Below, in pieces: positions 7,802-14,423 of a stretch of DNA of 64,000 nucleotides; positions within the stretch are counted from its first letter, which is position 1; every line of letters starts with the position of its first letter. A program made the translations under genes and the position numbers. The stretch comes from Chitinophaga filiformis. GTDB taxonomy: Bacteria; Bacteroidota; Bacteroidia; Chitinophagales; Chitinophagaceae. The stretch is taken from NCBI RefSeq assembly GCF_900102545.1, contig NZ_FNBN01000001.1, positions 1,256,221 through 1,320,220 of the forward strand, given 5' to 3'. The notes under the pieces were generated by a model, which was not told where the DNA came from, made no database searches, and saw only the letters and a program-made list of their open reading frames with translations.

Positions 7802-7828
7802 GCCCCGCAAGCAATTGCGGGGCTTTTT
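7802..7828 (+). terminator. Strong rho-independent terminator
   Basis: A perfect 9-bp GC-rich stem (GCCCCGCAA with TTGCGGGGC) with a GCAA tetraloop is followed by five T. It ends the first small unit, or acts as an attenuator ahead of the downstream tRNA genes. Confidence 0.85.
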
Positions 7829-7848
7829 CTTTTACCTGAAATTACGCC

Positions 7849-7992
7849 ATGCAGCAAATACAAATATCACCCATACGATTTAAACAGCTCAGTGCAGGAT
7901 TATTATCATGCACAGGCCATAGTCATGCGTGGATGTATGCAGGTATTGATCTATGCCCTATTTTTCAACGACCCAATTATAGTCTGATTTAG
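7849..7992 (+). CDS. Possible 47-residue peptide
   Basis: A frame of 47 codons (starting MQQIQISPIRFKQLSAGL, ending QRPNYSLI) lies between two strong terminators, starting 20 nt after the first and ending 26 nt before the second. It has no recognisable domain, no signal peptide and no good ribosome binding site. It could be a micro-protein or chance coding in a small RNA. The repeated layout of small frame then terminator is what makes it worth listing. Confidence 0.25.
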   Translation: MQQIQISPIRFKQLSAGLLSCTGHSHAWMYAGIDLCPIFQRPNYSLI

Positions 7993-8017
7993 CGTACGCT
8001 CATCTCAGTTACATATA

Positions 8018-8048
8018 AACCCGGTCGTTTATCGCGACCGGGTTTTTT
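8018..8048 (+). terminator. Second strong rho-independent terminator
   Basis: A 10-bp stem (AACCCGGTCG with CGACCGGGTT) and a 7-nt loop are followed by a T run. It lies only 18 nt before the first tRNA, so tRNA transcription needs either read-through or a promoter hidden in or just after the hairpin. Confidence 0.85.
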
Positions 8049-8066
8049 ATTGTTTGTTACCCACAT

Positions 8067-8139
8067 TGGCCTGTAGCTCAATGGTGAGAGCGACTGCCTT
8101 ATACGCAGCAGGTTGCCGGTTCAAATCCGGCCAGGCCAA
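8067..8139 (+). tRNA. tRNA with UAU anticodon (Ile-type codon AUA)
   Basis: A full cloverleaf of 73 nt: acceptor TGGCCTG/CAGGCCA (perfect), T8 A9, D-arm GCTC/GAGC, anticodon stem ACTGC/GCAGC (outer pair A-C mismatched), loop CTTATAC giving anticodon TAT, variable loop AGGTT, and T-arm GCCGG-TTCAAAT-CCGGC. The discriminator is A, with no encoded CCA. U33 is present, so it looks able to decode. A UAU anticodon is rare in bacteria, where AUA is usually read by tRNA-Ile(CAU) modified to lysidine. This tRNA is therefore either a specialised isoacceptor or a non-translational tRNA kept in this cluster. Confidence 0.85.
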
Positions 8140-8145
8140 CAATTT

Positions 8146-8220
8146 TTCCGGGTAGTGTAATGGTTAACATATCACACTTTGACTGTGATGTTCTCAGTTC
8201 GAATCTGAGCCCGGAAACCA
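8146..8220 (+). tRNA. tRNA-Gln (anticodon UUG), CCA encoded
   Basis: A cloverleaf with acceptor TTCCGGG/CCCGGAA, T8 A9, D-arm GTGT/ACAT, perfect anticodon stem TCACA/TGTGA, loop CTTTGAC (anticodon TTG), a 4-nt variable region and T-arm CTCAG-TTCGAAT-CTGAG. The discriminator A is followed by a genomically encoded CCA (8218-8220), unlike its two neighbours. It begins 6 nt after the preceding tRNA. Confidence 0.88.
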
Positions 8221-8222
8221 AA

Positions 8223-8300
8223 TGAGCTGTAGTTCAATGGCAAAACGCCCGGGCCCCGCAAAAGCCTTGGAGTTGGAGGGTTCGACTCCCCCTGGCTCAC
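8223..8300 (+). tRNA. tRNA-like gene with enlarged anticodon arm
   Basis: The acceptor TGAGCTG/TGGCTCA (two wobble pairs), T8 A9, a weak D-arm (GTT/AAC) and a T-arm GAGGG-TTCGACT-CCCCC (one mismatch) are recognisable. The central arm is abnormal: 23 nt instead of 17, best drawn as CCCGGGC/GCCTTGG (one mismatch, one G-U) with a 9-nt loop CCCGCAAAA. There is no U33 and no normal anticodon. It cannot be assigned an amino acid and may be a pseudo-tRNA, decoy or substrate RNA. It is followed 44 nt later by the YkuK-like gene. Confidence 0.65.
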
Positions 8301-8344
8301 AAACTATTTTAAATAAATGGTATCAGTAAAAACATGACATAACA

Positions 8345-8830
8345 ATGCAACAGATCAACAAATGGAGACGGTTGAATGGTGAGAAGATTAACATGCCGAT
8401 AGCTGATGAAATCAGCAACATGCTCGCTGCAGAAAGGGAAGCAGGTAATGAACTGAAGGTGTGTATCGGTACCGATAGCCAGGTAAAGGGCAGGGTTACC
8501 GAATTCGCTACGGTGATTGTTTTTATCCGGAAGGGTAAGGGCGGATTCATGTACATCCATGCTGACAGCACACTGCGCAAAATGAGTATCAAGGAACGGA
8601 TGCTTGAAGAAGTAGGCAAGAGTATCGAAGTGGCCTATTCACTGTGCAACATCTTTACCAGGTACAATGTGGACATGGAAGTGCATGCTGACATCAACAC
8701 CAACCCTAACTTCAGGAGTAACGATGCATTGAAAGAAGCAATGGGGTACATCATGGGTATGGGTTTCACCTTCCGGGCAAAGCCATATGCATTTGCGAGT
8801 ACTTCCTGCGCAAACAAAATAGTTCATTAA
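8345..8830 (+). CDS. YkuK/DUF458-type RNase H-fold protein
   Basis: The product has 161 residues and matches the usual length of the YkuK (DUF458) family, predicted to have the RNase H fold. Acidic residues in typical strand contexts are D44 in CIGTDSQVKG and D116 in VHADINTNP. The C-terminal part (NDALKEAMGYIMGMGFTFRAKPYAFASTSCANK) is also typical. Enzymatic activity of this family is not established to my knowledge. It lies directly downstream of three tRNA genes on the same strand, so it is probably co-transcribed with them. A role in processing or degrading those RNAs is a reasonable inference. Confidence 0.82.
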   Translation: MQQINKWRRLNGEKINMPIADEISNMLAAEREAGNELKVCIGTDSQVKGRVTEFATVIVFIRKGKGGFMYIHADSTLRKMSIKERMLEEVGKSIEVAYSLCNIFTRYNVDMEVHADINTNPNFRSNDALKEAMGYIMGMGFTFRAKPYAFASTSCANKIVH

Positions 8831-8844
8831 AAATTTTTGATTGT

Positions 8845-9042
8845 ATGGTTTATGTAAACAGCCTGCGGGCCACTGAACTGACAAGAGACAACAATATTAC
8901 CAACACAGCACTCATCTCCGGTTTTCAAGAAACTGTGATGGTCGCAACAAGAATGTACCGGGGTGCATGTCTTGTTGATAATGTTGATGAGCCGATTATA
9001 ACAGGCGTAAGGGCCTTGCCTGAACTTGAAAGAGATGATTAG
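8845..9042 (+). CDS. Small hypothetical protein after YkuK-like gene
   Basis: A 65-residue frame (MVYVNSLRATELTRDNNITN and following) starts 14 nt after the YkuK-like stop and ends inside the left arm of a long hairpin. There is no signal peptide, membrane segment or known motif. The C terminus is acidic (ELERDD). Operon-like spacing supports it, but composition alone does not prove that it is expressed. Confidence 0.45.
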   Translation: MVYVNSLRATELTRDNNITNTALISGFQETVMVATRMYRGACLVDNVDEPIITGVRALPELERDD

Positions 9043-9078
9043 CACCAGTTGTTCAATGCAATGAACAATTGGTGCTAA
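9039..9078. terminator. 17-bp hairpin overlapping a stop codon
   Basis: The arms TTAGCACCAGTTGTTCA (9039-9055) and TGAACAATTGGTGCTAA (9062-9078) pair over 17 bp with one G-U pair and a 6-nt loop. The left arm contains the stop codon of the 65-residue frame. Only a weak T stretch follows, so it could be a terminator, an RNA-stability element or a processing site. Confidence 0.5.
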
Positions 9079-9522
9079 TTACCAATTTTCCAATAAACCG
9101 TCCCCCTCTCTCTGCGCAAGCCCCTATGTAGCAACTCCATTTCCTCCCGGCTTTCTTCCGGATATATAATATCATTAAAAGGAATGCCTCCTTTATCTTA
9201 TATTGTAACACATTTAAGTTTGTCTTTTCGTCCATTACCGAAGAGATCTCATACTAAGGCAAGTAAAATTAACTGGTTGTAATGTTTCACGGGAAAACAT
9301 AAGTCCGGCATTCAAGACTGTAGCATTAAAATAAAAGGTCCAACGTTCGAATAATTCACTAACCGACAAATAGCACCACTTAACCATCAGTTTGGTGAAA
9401 TAACGATATATCGTTACACCCCGTTTATTTAAAAACACATACGGTTAATAATCAATGAATTAATAATTGGCACGGAATTAAGGATCGTTAGACACCACAA
9501 AAAATTTAGTATATCAACCTAT
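9079..9522. other. Non-coding stretch upstream of LytTR regulator
   Basis: No gene was found in these 444 bp. They contain a perfect 16-nt palindrome, TAACGATATATCGTTA (9400-9415). Just before it TTTGGTGAA (9390-9398) resembles the core of the 20-bp element found at 10252 and 12588. The palindrome is a candidate operator for the gene starting at 9523. Confidence 0.4.
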
Positions 9523-10218
9523 ATGATCGCACTTATTATTGATGACAATGCCATTGCACGTAGCACACTCCAGGAACTGGCCAGCCAGATTAAAGGCGTT
9601 GTTGTTGCCTGTGAATGCGGAAATGCGCTTGATGCTTATAATTATCTGCAGGATAACCCTGTAGACCTACTCCTGCTGGATATTGAAATGCCAGGAATGT
9701 CCGGCCTCGAATTAATAAAGAACCTTGGTACTAAAAGGCCTGTGATCATCTTCACTACCTCCAAGAAAGAGTATGCTGTAGAGGCATTTGAGCTGAATGT
9801 GGCAGATTATCTCGTTAAGCCCATTACTCCCGGCAGATTTATTCAGGCCATAGAAAAGGTTCGTCAGATCCTGGACAGTAATAAAGAGGAAATGCGCTGG
9901 GAAAATGACGAATTCATATTTATCCGCGACTCCAACATTGTAAGGCGGCTGAAGCTGGAAGAGATCCTTTATGCAGAGGCCATGGGGGATTATGTAAAGA
10001 TCTTTACTGCAAAGAAGTTTTTCGCTATCCATGTGCCCCTGCGGGTACTGGAAGAACGCTTGCCGGCTGCCCGCTTTCTGAGGATACACCGCTCTTATAT
10101 GGTAGCGATTGATAAAATAGACACCCTGCAGGACGGAGCCGTACTGATAGGAGATAAGTCACTTCCGGTTGCCGATGCTTACCGCAAGGTACTTAACAAA
10201 CGGATGAACGTACTCTGA
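9523..10218 (+). CDS. LytTR-family response regulator
   Basis: The product has 231 residues. The receiver domain (1-120) has the acidic pair D7-D8, phospho-acceptor D53 in LLLLDIEMPG, T79 and K99 (LVKPITP). The LytTR DNA-binding domain (about 130-231) contains YAEAMGDYVKIFT and FLRIHRSYMVAIDKID. Such regulators bind direct repeats upstream of target genes when phosphorylated. No sensor kinase of the usual LytS/HisKA_7TM type lies next to it; the hybrid kinase 100 bp downstream is a possible functional neighbour. Confidence 0.92.
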   Translation: MIALIIDDNAIARSTLQELASQIKGVVVACECGNALDAYNYLQDNPVDLLLLDIEMPGMSGLELIKNLGTKRPVIIFTTSKKEYAVEAFELNVADYLVKPITPGRFIQAIEKVRQILDSNKEEMRWENDEFIFIRDSNIVRRLKLEEILYAEAMGDYVKIFTAKKFFAIHVPLRVLEERLPAARFLRIHRSYMVAIDKIDTLQDGAVLIGDKSLPVADAYRKVLNKRMNVL

Positions 10219-10231
10219 TCCTCATCCGTTT
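10198..10231 (+). terminator. Hairpin at end of response-regulator gene
   Basis: AAACGGATGA (10198-10207) pairs with TCATCCGTTT (10222-10231), spanning the stop codon of the LytTR gene and followed by TTAAA. It may act as a weak terminator between the regulator and the kinase. Confidence 0.45.
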
Positions 10232-10251
10232 TAAAGGGACTCCCGGCTATC

Positions 10252-10271
10252 GTTTTTGCCCATTTGGCGAA
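10252..10271 (+). promoter_or_regulatory. 20-bp shared element, copy 1 (before hybrid kinase)
   Basis: GTTTTTGCCC-A-TTTGGCGAA occurs 47 bp before the kinase start. The same 20 bp with a single substitution occurs at 12588-12607. It contains an imperfect inverted repeat, TTTGCC/GGCGAA, as expected for a dimeric regulator. The regulator is unknown. Confidence 0.5.
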
Positions 10272-10318
10272 AGCGGTTAACCGATATGACGGCGGCAAAT
10301 GACCTTTATTGATTGATA

Positions 10319-12511
10319 ATGAATAACAATCGCTTTACATACCTGATCCTGATTGCCTTTCTTGCCGGTACTCTTGTGCTGGCATTTGTGCAATATAATT
10401 CCTCCAGGAACATTGATCAATTGATTACGGGCAACCAAAAGCTACTCAAAGAGCTACAGACAGGCAACAAGTTACGCGAACTGGAGCGGGATATTATCTG
10501 GGTGGAAAGCCGTATCCGTGCTGCTATTGCTACCGACGATACTTCACATATAGAGGGTGTAGATGCTAAAATTGCTGAAGTAGAAGCTTTTGTCGATACT
10601 CTGAAACATATCAATACGGACGATAGCGCCGCCATGTATATCAAAAGGTTAGAATATCTGGCCGGCCAGAAGCTTCACAATAAGAACCAGCTGATGCATG
10701 AGTTTTTCCGGACAGGGAAAATGGACGACACCAGCCTGATCGCCAATCCACGTGCCCGGGAAATTTCCAATGAGATCAGCACCATCACCCGTAAGATCTA
10801 TGACAGCCGCCAATCGGTGATGACAGCGCTTAGTAACAACATTAATGAAAGCAGTCGCAGGGCCAGGAACTGGGGCATCATCCTCATCTGCCTGATACTA
10901 CTGACTGCGGGTGGTGTACTATGGTTCGTTATGACCAGGATACGTCAGCAACAACAACTGATCCTGGAACTGGACAGGTCTGAAAAGAAAGTGCGGGAAA
11001 TTGCCATGATCAAGGAGAATTTCATGACCAATATGAGTCACGAAATCAGAACACCCTTAAATGCGATATTGGGATTTACCAATCTCCTGAAGGTCAGAAA
11101 GCTGGATGAACCCTCAACTGAGTTCGTCAATTCCATACAGAAAGCAGGCGAGAATCTGCTTACCATCATAAACGATATTCTTGACCTGTCCAAGATTGAA
11201 GCCGGAATGGTGAGGATTGAAGCCAATCCTTTCAGTGTAAGGGGACTACTCCATTCCATTCAGACACTCTTTAGCGAGAAGGTAAAGGAAAAAAAACTGG
11301 TATTACAGGGAGAAATATCGCCTTCAGTGCCAGATACCCTGATAGGGGATGCCACCCGCCTGACACAGATACTTGTCAACCTGATAGGGAATGCGCTCAA
11401 GTTTACCGAGAAAGGAGGCATCATCATTTCAGTAGATAATAAACAGAGCGACAGCAATACGATACAGCTCGGATTCACTATTACCGACACAGGAATCGGT
11501 ATTGAACCTTCCAAGCTCTCTTCCATATTTGATCGCTTTCATCAGGCAGAAGATTCTATCACCCGTAAATACGGCGGTACCGGGCTGGGGCTATCCATTG
11601 TGAAAGATCTGGTTATGTTGCAGGGAGGAGATATCAGCGTTGAAAGTCAGCCAGGGAAGGGTACCACTTTCAGATTTTTCATTCCTTACACCATTGCATC
11701 CCGGCAAGTACCAGTACCTGAAACGATAGACGTCAGCCAGTTTAAGATTACAGCAAACCGTTCCGTAAAAATATTAGTAGTAGATGACAACGACATGAAC
11801 CGTAGCCTGATGAGGCATCTGCTTACTGAATGGGACTTGTCTTTTGATATGGCCAGCAACGGGACAGAGGCCCTCGATTATCTGAAAAAAGACCGGTATG
11901 ACTTGATCCTGATGGACATCCAGATGCCGGAGATGGATGGGTATACTGCCACCCGCCTGATCAGGAGGGAACTGCAGCTGGACGTGCCCATAGTTGCCAT
12001 GACGGCGCATGCACTTGCAGGAGAACGGGAAAAATGTCTCAGTAATGGCATGAACGAATACATTTCGAAGCCGATCAATGAAAGGGAATTATATCAGCTG
12101 ATCAGCCGGTTTGCCTCTATTTCTGCTATTAAAGAACGGCAGTACACGCAGGCAAAGCCAGTTACGCCGGATTACCAGTTCATCAACCTGGATTATATGA
12201 AAGAGATCAGCCGGGGAAATAAAGCGTATGAGAAAAAAGTGACCAGACAGTTCATTGAGGCGATGCCCGGGGAGATTTCATTACTCGAATCGGCTTTTCA
12301 TAACAACGATATTAAAACATTAAGAAGTACAGCCCATAATATGAAGACCACTATTTCAATTATGGGACTAACGGAGCGCTTATTTCCCACGCTGGACGAA
12401 CTTGAATCCGCTACAGAGATCGCTCCTCCGTTACTTATACATATTGATATGCTAAAATCATTTACAGATAATGCCCTCCGGGAGGCGGAAGATTTTTTCT
12501 CACAGGTGTAG
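10319..12511 (+). CDS. Hybrid sensor histidine kinase (HisKA-HATPase-REC-Hpt)
   Basis: About 730 residues from the ATG at 10319; a TTG two codons upstream is also in frame but less likely. A transmembrane helix (about 5-25), a 160-residue helical extracytoplasmic sensor and a second helix (about 187-206) are followed by HisKA with phospho-acceptor His near 241 (MSHEIRTPLN). The HATPase domain shows NLIGNALKFTEKG, DTGIGI and GGTGLGLSI. A receiver domain (VVDDND, LILMDIQMPEMDG) and a C-terminal Hpt domain (TAHNMKTTISIMG) complete a phosphorelay. It sits between the LytTR regulator and an AraC regulator. The 20-bp element upstream is shared with the AraC unit, so all three may belong to one circuit. 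Confidence 0.93.
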   Translation: MNNNRFTYLILIAFLAGTLVLAFVQYNSSRNIDQLITGNQKLLKELQTGNKLRELERDIIWVESRIRAAIATDDTSHIEGVDAKIAEVEAFVDTLKHINTDDSAAMYIKRLEYLAGQKLHNKNQLMHEFFRTGKMDDTSLIANPRAREISNEISTITRKIYDSRQSVMTALSNNINESSRRARNWGIILICLILLTAGGVLWFVMTRIRQQQQLILELDRSEKKVREIAMIKENFMTNMSHEIRTPLNAILGFTNLLKVRKLDEPSTEFVNSIQKAGENLLTIINDILDLSKIEAGMVRIEANPFSVRGLLHSIQTLFSEKVKEKKLVLQGEISPSVPDTLIGDATRLTQILVNLIGNALKFTEKGGIIISVDNKQSDSNTIQLGFTITDTGIGIEPSKLSSIFDRFHQAEDSITRKYGGTGLGLSIVKDLVMLQGGDISVESQPGKGTTFRFFIPYTIASRQVPVPETIDVSQFKITANRSVKILVVDDNDMNRSLMRHLLTEWDLSFDMASNGTEALDYLKKDRYDLILMDIQMPEMDGYTATRLIRRELQLDVPIVAMTAHALAGEREKCLSNGMNEYISKPINERELYQLISRFASISAIKERQYTQAKPVTPDYQFINLDYMKEISRGNKAYEKKVTRQFIEAMPGEISLLESAFHNNDIKTLRSTAHNMKTTISIMGLTERLFPTLDELESATEIAPPLLIHIDMLKSFTDNALREAEDFFSQV

Positions 12512-12529
12512 CGTTAACCCGGTCATTCA

Positions 12530-12562
12530 AAAAGAGCAGTCCAATGATTGCTCTTTTTTTTT
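12530..12562 (+). terminator. Terminator after hybrid kinase
   Basis: The stem AAAAGAGCA/TGCTCTTTT, with a 10-nt loop, is followed by a run of T. Confidence 0.85.
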
Positions 12563-12587
12563 GCTTAAGCATCCCCTCACAGCGACA

Positions 12588-12607
12588 GTTTTTGCCCGTT
12601 TGGCGAA
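12588..12607 (+). promoter_or_regulatory. 20-bp shared element, copy 2 (before AraC unit)
   Basis: GTTTTTGCCC-G-TTTGGCGAA is identical to the copy at 10252-10271 except for one base. It lies 86 bp before a possible 32-codon leader frame and about 200 bp before the AraC gene. Confidence 0.5.
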
Positions 12608-12693
12608 CGACACTTCTTCCCGCTTTTCAATTAAGGTAGTTTTACAACAGCAACTATAACAGATCAATTCTGAAAAATCTAAATCCACCGGTT

Positions 12694-12792
12694 ATGCTAC
12701 AGCCTATATTCAACGCAGCCCGTGACCATTACCAGGGTGAGCCCGTTGGCTCCGGTGGAGTTGCTCAAGTATTTCGCCTCCTTAACGCTTAA
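12694..12792 (+). CDS. Possible 32-residue leader peptide upstream of AraC gene
   Basis: A short frame (beginning MLQPIFNAARDHYQG, ending AQVFRLLNA) stops 11 nt before the AraC start codon. The close spacing fits either a leader peptide that couples translation or a real micro-protein. No homologue is known to me. Confidence 0.35.
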   Translation: MLQPIFNAARDHYQGEPVGSGGVAQVFRLLNA

Positions 12793-12803
12793 ATATTGAT
12801 GCT

Positions 12804-13640
12804 ATGAATACCACCAAACCATTTTTTGAGATCCATACGTTCGACGAGATTGCAGGTAATAATCAATTCAACAACTGTGCGCCGCATACACATGACCTTA
12901 TTGAGATTATCTGGGCCGTTTCCGGTACATGCATGCTGAAAGTCGACATGCAAACTTATTCTCCCAAAGGTGACCAGGTATTCGGCATCATGCCTAATCA
13001 ACGACATCAGTTTACGGCGGACAGTAATGCTGAGGGGTATATCATCCGCTTCAATGAGCTTTTCCTGCAGGAGTATAACTCCGTTTATCATGCGGATCTG
13101 CTCCTGGTACTGATCCAGTCAGCGAACGTCAGCTATAGTGAAGAGATCCGCCATGAGATGAAGGCGATTATGGATAAGCTGATCCAGGAGTATTCCCGTC
13201 AGCAGATCTACAGCTCAGATATATTAAGCCGGTACCTGAATATCCTGTTCATTCACATGTCCAGGCAGTCACATACCGCGCCTTCCACCAATCAGCAGAA
13301 TCATAACATCAGACAGGCGAAACGGTTTATTCAATTAGTCGATCAGCAATTCAAGGCATACAAGAGGGTATCTGAATTTGCAGATCTTATGTGCGTGACT
13401 CCCAGTTACCTGAATGAAGCTATAAAGAAGACCACGGGGTATACCGCAGGTCACCATATCCGGCAACGTGTCATACTGGAAGCTAAGCGATATGCTGCCT
13501 ATTCAGACAGCAGCATGAAAGAGGTTGCGTGGGATCTAGGTTTCACGGACATCTGTTATTTCAGCAAATTATTTAAGAAAGAGACAGGGTATAATTTTAC
13601 GGATTTTAAGAAACGACAGGAGAGAGTTTTAGCTGTGTAA
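12804..13640 (+). CDS. AraC-family transcriptional regulator
   Basis: The product has 278 residues. The N-terminal half resembles the cupin-like sensor of AraC proteins (CAPHTHDLIEIIWAVSGTC, FGIMPNQRHQF). The C-terminal 100 residues carry two helix-turn-helix motifs: VSEFADLMCVTPSYLNEAIKKTTG and MKEVAWDLGFTDICYFSKLFKKETG. The ligand is unknown. A terminator directly follows, so it is transcribed alone or with the preceding 32-codon frame. Confidence 0.9.
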   Translation: MNTTKPFFEIHTFDEIAGNNQFNNCAPHTHDLIEIIWAVSGTCMLKVDMQTYSPKGDQVFGIMPNQRHQFTADSNAEGYIIRFNELFLQEYNSVYHADLLLVLIQSANVSYSEEIRHEMKAIMDKLIQEYSRQQIYSSDILSRYLNILFIHMSRQSHTAPSTNQQNHNIRQAKRFIQLVDQQFKAYKRVSEFADLMCVTPSYLNEAIKKTTGYTAGHHIRQRVILEAKRYAAYSDSSMKEVAWDLGFTDICYFSKLFKKETGYNFTDFKKRQERVLAV

Positions 13641-13645
13641 CAGAT

Positions 13646-13688
13646 AGGAGCACAACGGCGCTGTGGCTGGTGTGCTCCTTCTTTTTTA
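13646..13688 (+). terminator. Terminator after AraC gene
   Basis: The arms AGGAGCACA and TGTGCTCCT are followed by TTCTTTTTT. Confidence 0.8.
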
Positions 13689-13785
13689 TCCTACCCCTTA
13701 CAACGGAAAACCCGGTCCCCGAAAGCAGCAGCTACCTTTTTTGTCAAACGCGTTGATTCCCGCCAACACATATAGATATTTATTC

Positions 13786-13793
13786 TATATTTG
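13786..13793 (+). promoter_or_regulatory. Perfect -7 promoter element
   Basis: TATATTTG matches the Bacteroidota -7 consensus TAnnTTTG and ends 20 bp before the start of the secreted protein gene at 13814. No -33 TTG is found at the ideal distance. Confidence 0.45.
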
Positions 13794-13813
13794 TTGCCTC
13801 TATCCCTTTATTT

Positions 13814-14410
13814 ATGAGATTATTCCTATTGATTGTTTGCTCCCTGCTGATCAATGTTGCAGCAGGACAAGTGTTGGTTAACGGTCCTTCTACTGTATTT
13901 TCAGCGAATAGTATAAAGAGTGCCAATGATCAGTGGCCGAAAATTAAGCCTGCCTATAAGATTATATACATGCCGGTATTGTCTCTTTTGCAGCCTCTTG
14001 AGCCTATAGCAGATAACATCCCTGTTCAGCAATTGCTTGAGCAACAGGCGGCTAACGATGCAAAAGCCCTACAAACTGCTTTTGACGCGAAACAGGCAGA
14101 GATACTGGCTAATGCGCAGACAGAATTCGATAAGCAAAAGGATAAGACGCACACTATTGTAGTAATAGACAATTTTGCCAACACGACAGACCGGGCAGGA
14201 AAGCCGAAATATCTGTCGGGCAGGAAGTTCATTTTTGGAAGTGATGTAACGCCTGTTGTAAAAACGATCGTTGAAGGTTACACACTTAGTGCCAAGATGG
14301 ATTTTACAGATAACAGCCTGGTAAAGAATGACGCATATTTGAAAGAGTATGCTAAATACCTTTCATCGATAGTGAAAACAGCTGGTACAGGAAAGAATAC
14401 ATGGCAATGA
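13814..14410 (+). pseudogene. Secreted protein, 5' part of a probably frameshifted zincin gene
   Basis: This 198-codon frame starts with a clear signal peptide (MRLFLLIVCSLLINVAAGQ) and continues with an Ala/Gln-rich helical region (QQLLEQQAANDAKALQTAFDAKQ). It ends abruptly with KNTWQ and TGA. The +1 frame is open across the same point and continues for more than 230 codons with a similar lysine-rich, low-complexity style. Removing one base near 14408 would join both parts into one protein of about 435 residues. That suggests a frameshift mutation, a sequencing error or programmed frameshifting. No function is recognised for this N-terminal half. Confidence 0.6.
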
Positions 14411-14423
14411 GAAAAGAACGTTA

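Noticed and set aside
9053-9438. Minus-strand frames in the region before the LytTR gene
   Set aside because: Short, low-complexity, no start signals and no recognisable motif; treated as non-coding.
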